Notes under the pieces: model-generated | What the model was told of the DNA's origin: nothing | Database searches by the model: none | The model's input: only the letters and a program-made list of their open reading frames with translations | From: Planctomycetota bacterium | Lineage (GTDB): Bacteria; Planctomycetota; Phycisphaerae; WQYP01 | Length of the DNA: 5,299 bases | Direction of reading: 5' to 3' | NCBI GenBank assembly: GCA_021785155.1 | Contig: JAJYGE010000067.1 | Span: 1-5,299, forward strand | Part shown: in pieces, positions 1-3,640 of the stretch | How the letters are laid out: every line of letters begins with the position of its first letter | How positions within the stretch are numbered: the first letter of the stretch is position 1 | Made by a program: the position numbers and the translations under genes

Positions 1-621
1 TACCCCGGTGCGAACATGCAACGATCCGGCAACCACGACGCGCTGATATTTTTTCCCGGTGCCAAGCCGACACCGGAGTGCCTGGCGGATTTGCAAGCCC
101 TCACAATTGTTCCGCGCGCGGCGTTTACAACCGTCGGACCGGAAAAAGAAAATATGTTCGCCATGGAAACGCCGCAATTCATAACGGTCCATCACACCGG
201 CTTTCCCAAGCCCTGGTTGCAGGATAATTTTGACGCCACCGCACAACATCTGGAGGAGATTCGGCAACTTCACTGTGACGACGCCGGGCGAAAGTGGGCG
301 GACATCGGATACCATTTCGCTGTCGATCGAATGGGCCGCGTATGGCAACTTCGGGACTTGCGATTTCAGGGCGCACATGTGAAAAACCATAACGCCAATA
401 ATGCGGGAATTGTGGTACTGGGTAATTTTGATTTGCAGGAACCCACCGCGGTGCAGGCTGCCGCGCTGCTGACACTGGTGGATTTTATGACCCATGCTTA
501 CGGCTTGGCCAACATATACACGCATCGACAATTGGCCGATACGCCCACAAATTGTCCGGGCCGGCACCTGCAACATTTGATGGATCAGCATACAATCTCT
601 TTCGGAAAGAGGTCATTGTGA
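1..621 (+). CDS. N-acetylmuramoyl-L-alanine amidase (PGRP/Amidase_2 fold), 5' end probably outside window
   Basis: Predicted zinc amidase that cleaves the bond between N-acetylmuramic acid and L-alanine of peptidoglycan. Counting from the ATG at 16, IVPRAAF (31-37) resembles the 'I-R-W' entry segment of this fold. ITVHHTG (56-62) carries the first zinc histidine (H59/H60 pair). IGYHFAVDRMGRVWQLR (97-113) matches the conserved YH plus 'D-GRVWQLR' hairpin with Y99. GAH (119-121) and NNAGIVVLGNFD (128-139) follow the family pattern. THRQLADTPTNCPG (169-182) supplies H170 and C180, the other two expected zinc ligands, so the catalytic set looks intact. The frame is open back to base 1 and the ATG at 16 has no Shine-Dalgarno, so the true start is likely upstream. 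No signal peptide is visible, but the N-terminus is missing. The stop codon overlaps the next start (GTGA), suggesting co-translation with the DUF202 gene. The family call is firm; whether it acts in wall recycling, division or lysis is unknown. Confidence 0.88.
   Translation, partial: YPGANMQRSGNHDALIFFPGAKPTPECLADLQALTIVPRAAFTTVGPEKENMFAMETPQFITVHHTGFPKPWLQDNFDATAQHLEEIRQLHCDDAGRKWADIGYHFAVDRMGRVWQLRDLRFQGAHVKNHNANNAGIVVLGNFDLQEPTAVQAAALLTLVDFMTHAYGLANIYTHRQLADTPTNCPGRHLQHLMDQHTISFGKRSL
608..612 (+). promoter_or_regulatory. Shine-Dalgarno for the DUF202 gene
   Basis: AGAGG lies 5 nt before the GTG at 618, inside the last codons of the amidase. It decides the start: the in-frame ATG at 552 lies deep inside the amidase and lacks a comparable site, and the residues it would add (from MSGPAP onward) do not resemble the family's N-terminus. 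Confidence 0.65.
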
Positions 622-1010
622 AGGAACCAACCGAGATAAAAACAGATCCCGCCACGGAAATGGCCGCGGAACGTACCATGCTGGCATGGATCCGCACGGG
701 ATTGGCGTTAATGGGGTTTGGCTTTGTGGTGGCCAAGTTCGGTCTTTTTCTACAAAAGCTGGCGGAAATCAAGGACAGTCATATCAAAATTGCGGGCAAC
801 CAATCAACCTCCGTCTGGATTGGCATCGCCCTGGTTCTGTTGGGAGTGGCGGTAAATATCGCTTCGGCCTTTCGTTTTTCAGCTCTTATCCGGCGTTTAC
901 ACGCGGGCGAAAGGGCCAAGCCCATGCGGTGGGAACTGGCCACAACCGTAGCCATTATCATGGCCATTATCGGGTTGGGTATTGCCGGTTACTTGTTGCG
1001 TCTAAAGTGA
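618..1010 (+). CDS. DUF202 family (YidH-like) small inner-membrane protein
   Basis: A 130-aa protein starting at GTG 618. Residues 12-45 (ATEMAAERTMLAWIRTG then LALMGFGFVVAKFGLFL) match the DUF202 signature, an acidic stretch followed by N/A-ERT-LAW-RT and an aliphatic helix. Three membrane helices are visible: about 24-46 (carrying a conserved Arg at 26), 66-88 and 107-127. A basic loop (RFSALIRRLHAGERAKPMR) lies between the second and third. Length and topology are normal for the family, whose biochemical role is not established. The GTG overlaps the amidase stop by 4 bases (GTGA), so termination-reinitiation coupling is likely and the two genes probably share an mRNA. This pairing suggests an envelope role, but that is inference from position only. 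Confidence 0.85.
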   Translation: MKEPTEIKTDPATEMAAERTMLAWIRTGLALMGFGFVVAKFGLFLQKLAEIKDSHIKIAGNQSTSVWIGIALVLLGVAVNIASAFRFSALIRRLHAGERAKPMRWELATTVAIIMAIIGLGIAGYLLRLK

Positions 1011-1050
1011 CGCACCCTGCACCGGAGGAGCCGGGTACATCTTTCGGCGG

Positions 1051-1077
1051 GGCCGTTGACAGAATTTCTTGACGGCC
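1051..1077 (+). terminator. Hairpin downstream of DUF202 gene, possible weak terminator
   Basis: GGCCGT (1051-1056) pairs with ACGGCC (1072-1077), extended by T1057-G1071, G1058-T1070 and A1059-T1069. It lies 40 nt past the DUF202 stop, a fitting place to end the amidase-DUF202 transcript, but no T-run follows. It could equally be the 5' part of the structured region or an operator. A TTGAC pentamer occurs twice within it (1056-1060 and 1069-1073). Confidence 0.3.
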
Positions 1078-1150
1078 ACTCATCGATGGCATGTATGCCG
1101 CCCGATTTGTCACAGGCTACGCCCACCCTGCGGCAAGTGCAACGCACCCG

Positions 1151-1257
1151 CGTCAGCCCATGGCCTTTCAGTTTTCAGGGACGCGCTGATTTTCGCGGGA
1201 CAGTTGATCAACGGTCGCAACAAATCGTTCTGTTCCATCCGTAATTACGGGTTGACG
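1151..1257 (+). other. Possible long-range helix in the intergenic region
   Basis: CGTCAGCCC (1151-1159) can pair with GGGTTGACG (1249-1257) with one G-U. ATGG (1160-1163) then meets CCAT (1235-1238) across a one-sided bulge, and CAG (1169-1171) meets CTG (1230-1232). It abuts the next long stem. A 9-bp helix of this kind could arise by chance in 500 nt, and competing local hairpins exist (CGCGTC 1149-1154 with GACGCG 1180-1185; CCGTAATTACGG 1239-1250), so support is weak by itself. Confidence 0.25.
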
Positions 1258-1261
1258 GAGG

Positions 1262-1343
1262 GCCAAGGGATTGTGGGCGCGAAGGGAGGAGGAAAGTGCA
1301 TGGGAACATACATTGACGACCAGCGAGCCCACGGCCCCTTGGC
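1262..1343 (+). repeat. Stem-loop A: 20-position imperfect inverted repeat
   Basis: GCCAAGGG (1262-1269) pairs with CCCTTGGC (1336-1343). After an A-C mismatch and two T-G wobbles, GTGGGC (1273-1278) pairs with GCCCAC (1327-1332). A G-A mismatch and CG (1280-1281) with CG (1324-1325) complete it. Eighteen of 20 opposed positions pair and there are no bulges. The 42-nt apical loop holds a purine-rich AGGAGG (1287-1292) and ATG-GGAA-CAT (1300-1309), a short helix capped by a GNRA-type tetraloop. Mismatches placed symmetrically with wobbles look like RNA rather than a recent DNA inverted duplication. Confidence 0.7.
1287..1292 (+). promoter_or_regulatory. Consensus Shine-Dalgarno AGGAGG in the loop of stem A
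   Basis: AGGAGG ends 7 nt before the ATG at 1300, an ideal ribosome-binding arrangement and better than those of the annotated genes here. It lies in the unpaired apical loop of stem A, so it would be exposed when the stem forms. It could be a chance purine run. Confidence 0.35.
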
Positions 1344-1464
1344 GCCCCTCAGGGTTGGCCGCAAACGCCCCATCTGCGGCGTAGCATCGGCTCAATGGGT
1401 CTACGGCCCTGGTTTTCGCCGCTGGCTCCTGGCGGCTGGGGCGTTTGCGGCCCATCAATCCTAA
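1300..1464 (+). CDS. Possible 54-codon small ORF, function unknown
   Basis: From ATG 1300, preceded by AGGAGG at 7 nt spacing, to TAA 1462-1464. The peptide is basic in the middle (RVGRKRP, 18-24) and has a C-terminal stretch with aromatic and Ala-rich character (FRRWLLAAGAFAA, 39-51), which might touch a membrane but is too short to be a convincing helix. I recognise no family. The 15-bp inverted repeat falls inside it, encoding GRKRP on one arm and GAFAA on the other, so the base sequence seems constrained by folding more than by protein. The good ribosome-binding site argues for translation; the composition argues against. Treat as a hypothesis. Confidence 0.25.
   Translation: MGTYIDDQRAHGPLAPLRVGRKRPICGVASAQWVYGPGFRRWLLAAGAFAAHQS
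1353..1456 (+). repeat. Stem-loop B: perfect 15-bp inverted repeat enclosing two hairpins
   Basis: GGCCGCAAACGCCCC (1357-1371) is exactly complementary to GGGGCGTTTGCGGCC (1438-1452). A1372-T1437 extends it inward. Outward, a T-C mismatch is followed by G1353-C1456, G1354-T1455 and T1355-A1454. Inside, GGCGTAG (1378-1384) pairs with CTACG(G)CC (1401-1408) with one bulged G, and GCCGC (1418-1422) pairs with GCGGC (1432-1436). The fold is therefore a three-way junction. Some inner bases can also pair as an extension of the main stem (CTGC 1374-1377 with GCGG 1432-1435), so alternatives exist. Confidence 0.75.
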
Positions 1465-1472
1465 TATTTAGG
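1460..1472. other. Small AT-rich hairpin CCTAA-TAT-TTAGG
   Basis: A perfect 5-bp inverted repeat with a 3-base centre immediately after stem-loop B; the TAA stop of the small ORF falls within it. No T-run follows, so it is not a canonical terminator. It may mark the 3' boundary of the structured region. Confidence 0.3.
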
Positions 1473-1520
1473 CGTGACAGAGCGCTGGCCGGTGCAGCCA
1501 AGTAAAAAAAGGTGGTTGTT

Positions 1521-1548
1521 TTGATCGGCAGCGAACCGTGCGTATGAT
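1521..1548 (+). promoter_or_regulatory. Sigma70-like promoter of the mutase gene
   Basis: TTGATC (1521-1526) as -35 and TATGAT (1543-1548) as -10 are separated by 16 bases. Transcription would begin near 1555, leaving a leader of about 28 nt. This supports independent transcription of the mutase gene from the region upstream. A downstream TAAAAT (1548-1553) is an alternative -10, but its spacing of 21 is poor. Confidence 0.6.
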
Positions 1549-1570
1549 AAAATCCCCGCGTGATGGTACG

Positions 1571-1575
1571 AAAGG
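1571..1575 (+). promoter_or_regulatory. Shine-Dalgarno setting the mutase start at 1583
   Basis: AAAGG lies 7 nt before the ATG at 1583. The in-frame ATG at 1538 would precede the predicted transcription start and add 15 residues (MRMIKSPRDG...) that do not fit the family N-terminus, so 1583 is preferred. Confidence 0.65.
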
Positions 1576-1582
1576 TGTATGG

Positions 1583-2947
1583 ATGAGTGAATTGATCATA
1601 AGCGTCTCGGGTGTGCGAGGAATTATCGGCGATTCGTTAACCCCGACGGTGGCCATGGAATTCGGCCAGGCGTTTGGTGAATTACTCAAGCAGACGGCTT
1701 TGGATGACCAGATCGTAACCCCCGTGAAGGTGGCGGTGGGGCGGGATTCCCGTGTTTCCGGCCCCATGATTCAGGCCGCATTTTCCGCTGGTTTGATGTC
1801 CATGGGGGTACAGGTGGTGGATCTGGGAATCGCCACAACTCCCAGCGTGGCGATGATGGGCCGATTTCTGAAGACCGATGCGGCGGTGGTCATTACCGCG
1901 TCCCACAATCCGCCGGAGTACAACGGTATTAAATTTATTTCCCAAGACGGCATCGCCTATTCCGGTGACATAATTAATCACCTGAAAAAAATGTATCAGA
2001 CCCGCCCATGGGGGCTGGAAAACATTGATCATATCGGATCGCTGACCACGGACAGCCGAAGTCATGCCCATCATGTTCAGGCGATTCTGCAACTCGTGGA
2101 CACCAAGGCGATCAGCGCCCACCGTTATCGGGTGGTGCTCGACAGCATCAATGGTGCGGGCTGTGCGCCCTCACCGATGTTGCTTGGTAAACTCGGTGTG
2201 GAACTGGCGCATGTGAATAATCAGGCCACGGGCCGTTTTGCTCATCCTCCGGAACCGACGCGGGAAAATCTCGCGGATTTATGCCACCAGGTAACGCGGC
2301 ATCGCGCGGCGGTGGGCTTTGCTCAAGATCCGGATGCGGATCGCCTGGCGGTGGTGGATGAACGTGGTGCTTACATTGGCGAGGAATACACCCTGGCCCT
2401 GGCGGTATTAAGCCGGGTGATGGTCAAGCCGGGTGTCATTGTGTGCAATCTTTCCACCAGCCGCATGGTGGATGACATTGCCGCAAAATTCAATTCCACG
2501 GTGATCCGCACCGCCGTCGGTGAAGCCAATGTGGCGGCCGCCATAATGGATCATCAGGCGGTGATCGGCGGGGAAGGCAATGGCGGCGTCATTGATCCGC
2601 GAATTGGGCCGGTAAGGGATTCGTTAATTGGTATGACCCTGATTCTGGAACTTATGACCCGTACGGGCAAAAGCATTTCGCAGATCGTCAGCGCCATCCC
2701 CAGGTATGCGATGATCAAAACCAAATTCTCCGCCACCCGTCCGCAGGCCGATGACCTGGTGCGGAAAGTAAAACTGGAATTTGCCGATCAAAAATTGGAT
2801 TCAAGCGATGGCGTGCGCATTGATTGGCCCGAAGGTTGGGTGCACGTTCGCCCCAGCAACACCGAACCGATTGCCCGCGTGATTGCCGAAGCCGCGGATG
2901 AAAAAACAGCGTGCGACCTGATCGCCCGGGTGGAGCGGCTGAAATAA
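1583..2947 (+). CDS. glmM: Phosphoglucosamine mutase-like phosphohexomutase
   Basis: A 454-aa member of the alpha-D-phosphohexomutase superfamily. It probably converts glucosamine-6-P to glucosamine-1-P for UDP-GlcNAc, feeding peptidoglycan and lipopolysaccharide synthesis in the cytoplasm. All four domains show their marks. The N-terminal SGVRGIIGDSLTP (9-21) is followed by VGRDSRVSG (52-60). The phosphoserine loop is TASHNP (105-110), with S108 the phosphorylated residue. The metal-binding DPDADR (249-254) comes next. The sugar-recognition loop is GGEGNGG (329-335), and the phosphate-binding loop RPSNTEP (423-429) lies in domain 4. The SG-RG start and the GEGNGG loop (instead of GEQSGH of classical bacterial GlmM) place it with the archaeal/Bacteroidetes-type mutases. 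Members of that group are usually annotated GlmM, but phosphomannomutase or phosphoglucomutase activity cannot be excluded from sequence. Length is normal and no catalytic residue is missing. It has its own promoter and appears monocistronic. Confidence 0.88.
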   Translation: MSELIISVSGVRGIIGDSLTPTVAMEFGQAFGELLKQTALDDQIVTPVKVAVGRDSRVSGPMIQAAFSAGLMSMGVQVVDLGIATTPSVAMMGRFLKTDAAVVITASHNPPEYNGIKFISQDGIAYSGDIINHLKKMYQTRPWGLENIDHIGSLTTDSRSHAHHVQAILQLVDTKAISAHRYRVVLDSINGAGCAPSPMLLGKLGVELAHVNNQATGRFAHPPEPTRENLADLCHQVTRHRAAVGFAQDPDADRLAVVDERGAYIGEEYTLALAVLSRVMVKPGVIVCNLSTSRMVDDIAAKFNSTVIRTAVGEANVAAAIMDHQAVIGGEGNGGVIDPRIGPVRDSLIGMTLILELMTRTGKSISQIVSAIPRYAMIKTKFSATRPQADDLVRKVKLEFADQKLDSSDGVRIDWPEGWVHVRPSNTEPIARVIAEAADEKTACDLIARVERLK

Positions 2948-2984
2948 CTGTTTTCTCGGACTTGTGCCGCTTTATCGGCTCCTG

Positions 2985-3035
2985 AAAAAAATATTAAAGT
3001 TTTTTCTTTGCTTTTATCCCAAGGTGTGCTACGAT
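2985..3035 (+). promoter_or_regulatory. Strong-looking promoter with UP-like A/T tract and extended -10
   Basis: TTGCTT (3008-3013) and TACGAT (3030-3035) are separated by 16 bases. A TG one base ahead of the -10 (TGCTACGAT) makes an extended -10. Immediately upstream of the -35, 2985-3007 is almost pure A/T with an A7 run and a T6 run, resembling an alpha-subunit UP element. Transcription would start near 3042. The A and T tracts are also complementary (GAAAAAA 2984-2990 with TTTTTTC 3000-3006). Confidence 0.55.
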
Positions 3036-3045
3036 TCATTCACCG

Positions 3046-3063
3046 ATCCGGAGTTCTCCGGAT
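3046..3063 (+). promoter_or_regulatory. 5'UTR palindrome ATCCGGAG-TT-CTCCGGAT
   Basis: A perfect 8-bp inverted repeat around a TT centre, only a few bases past the predicted transcription start and about 18 bases before the Shine-Dalgarno. As RNA it gives a 7-bp GC-rich stem with a four-base loop at the extreme 5' end, which could protect the mRNA. As DNA it has the symmetry and position of a repressor operator. No T-run follows, so it is not a terminator. Confidence 0.5.
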
Positions 3064-3080
3064 TGTAAGGTAGATAGATG

Positions 3081-3085
3081 AGGAG
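3081..3085 (+). promoter_or_regulatory. Shine-Dalgarno setting the start at 3093
   Basis: AGGAG lies 7 nt before the ATG at 3093. The in-frame ATG at 3078 overlaps the ribosome site and has nothing comparable upstream, so 3093 is chosen. Confidence 0.7.
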
Positions 3086-3092
3086 AGATTTC

Positions 3093-3614
3093 ATGAGCAA
3101 TCGCATTCAAATCAGCCGGTCCGAATTGCCGATTGTCATTGCGGCCATTGTGATTGTTGTTGGCATGGTCTGCTGGAGCCACGCTGAACAGAAACGCACC
3201 AATGCGATGACCAACACACGCATTACGCTGGCGTCATTGCAGGTGGCATTCGGGCAATACCGCCAATTCGGCGGTACGATGCCTAAGTTCATCAAAGGTC
3301 ATCCGAGTATTTACAGTTTTCTTGTCGCGTATCAGCAGTTTTACGCACGGCGCGGCGCGGACGGATCATGGAAAAACAACCCGCATCTGCTGATTTATAT
3401 TCGACCCCAATTGACCACCATGGGTTGGATACCCATGCCGAAAGGAAAAGAAATGCGAGGTATTGTGGCAGTCCGCGATGGCTTTGGTGATCTCATTCAC
3501 TTTTTAAACAATCCGGCCACAAATTTTCACGCTCCGTGTTTTGCGGTCAAACTCCCCATGGAAGCTGGAAAAACCAAATGGATCTATAGCTCCGATGAAA
3601 TTCCCGGCTATTGA
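3093..3614 (+). CDS. Membrane-anchored protein of unknown function (173 aa)
   Basis: I do not recognise this protein. A short polar N-terminus (MSNRIQISRSE) is followed by one hydrophobic helix (12-28, LPIVIAAIVIVVGMVCW). A roughly 145-residue hydrophilic domain follows, presumably outside the cytoplasmic membrane. The soluble part has an amphipathic helix (ITLASLQVAFGQYRQF, 44-59) just after the anchor. Near the C-terminus is a DGFGDLIHFL segment (129-138), then IYSSDEIPGY at the end. This layout (N-terminal helix continuing into a long helix, then a small domain with a D-[FW]-G-D/N-type turn) recalls type II secretion pseudopilins. However, there is no FTL-E prepilin motif and no Gly before the helix, so a true pseudopilin is unlikely. 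C27 is the only Cys near the anchor and does not make a lipobox. It has its own strong-looking promoter and converges on the ClC gene. Confidence 0.75.
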   Translation: MSNRIQISRSELPIVIAAIVIVVGMVCWSHAEQKRTNAMTNTRITLASLQVAFGQYRQFGGTMPKFIKGHPSIYSFLVAYQQFYARRGADGSWKNNPHLLIYIRPQLTTMGWIPMPKGKEMRGIVAVRDGFGDLIHFLNNPATNFHAPCFAVKLPMEAGKTKWIYSSDEIPGY

Positions 3615-3615
3615 A

Positions 3616-3638
3616 CTTGCCCCGGTGTTGCGGGCGAG
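3616..3638. terminator. GC-rich hairpin between convergent genes
   Basis: CTTGCCC (3616-3622) pairs with GGGCGAG (3632-3638), including one G-T wobble, around a 9-base loop. It starts one base after the TGA of the unknown protein and ends two bases before the stop of the minus-strand ClC gene, filling nearly the whole 26-bp gap. It would serve as a shared bidirectional terminator, but no T-run follows on either strand, so intrinsic termination would be weak. Confidence 0.45.
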
Positions 3639-3640
3639 AT

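Larger units (their letters stand above)
1257..1456 (+). ncRNA. Candidate structured RNA of unknown family (two adjacent long stem-loops)
   Basis: Two strong stems sit side by side with only nine bases between them (1344-1352). Stem A pairs 1262-1281 with 1324-1343. Stem B pairs 1357-1372 with 1437-1452 and encloses two smaller hairpins. GAGG (1258-1261) can also meet CCTC (1347-1350), which would extend stem A at its base. Taken together the pairing is far beyond chance for this length. The strand is assumed plus because the flanking genes and the nearest promoter-like boxes read that way; the inverted repeats would fold almost equally well from the minus strand. It could be a trans-acting RNA, a cis-regulatory leader for the 54-codon ORF inside it, or a folded mobile repeat. 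No known RNA family was recognised. Confidence 0.35.
1011..1537. other. Long intergenic region rich in inverted repeats, no recognised gene
   Basis: About 530 bases between the DUF202 stop and the promoter of the mutase gene. Open frames exist on both strands (for example 1069-1464 plus and 1168-1458 minus) but their translations are Arg/Pro/Ala-rich and resemble no family I know. The sequence holds a hairpin at 1051-1077, short palindromes (CATCGATG 1081-1088, GTTGATCAAC 1203-1212, CCGTAATTACGG 1239-1250), a long-range helix 1151-1257, two long stem-loops (1262-1343 and 1353-1456) and a small AT hairpin (1460-1472). The density of pairing segments points to an RNA-level or DNA-structural role. 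No tRNA T-loop, tmRNA, SRP or RNase P core could be matched by eye. Confidence 0.6.

Noticed and set aside
552..617. Longer DUF202 start at ATG 552
   Set aside because: The extension overlaps 70 bases of the amidase, does not resemble the family, and the GTG at 618 has a proper ribosome site.
1135..1151. AGTGCAAC similarity to the conserved RNase P AGUGCAACAGA block
   Set aside because: It diverges immediately after AAC and forms a local hairpin GTGC-AAC-GCAC instead, so the likeness is probably chance.
1069..1299. N-terminal extension of the small plus-strand ORF back to 1069
   Set aside because: The 5' part is Cys/Arg/Pro-rich with no family match and no ribosome site at 1069. Only the ATG at 1300 has one.
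1285..1300. RNase P-like core GAGGAAAG at 1289-1296
   Set aside because: The match ends after a few bases, and the partner ACAGAACCCGG-type segment and other conserved RNase P blocks are absent on either strand.
1361..1366. GCAAAC resembling the start of a tmRNA tag
   Set aside because: No tRNA-like acceptor, T-loop or CCA end is found in the region.
1168..1458. Minus-strand 96-codon open frame opposite the structured region
   Set aside because: No Shine-Dalgarno of note and no family resemblance. It is a shadow of the GC-rich inverted repeats, and its plus-strand counterpart has the better ribosome site.
2966..3006. Terminator after the mutase gene (GCCG/CGGC hairpin at 2966-2979 or A-run/T-run hairpin at 2984-3006)
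   Set aside because: The first stem is only 4 bp and is followed by As. The second is all A-T apart from its closing pair and is better read as an UP-like tract for the next promoter. No convincing terminator.
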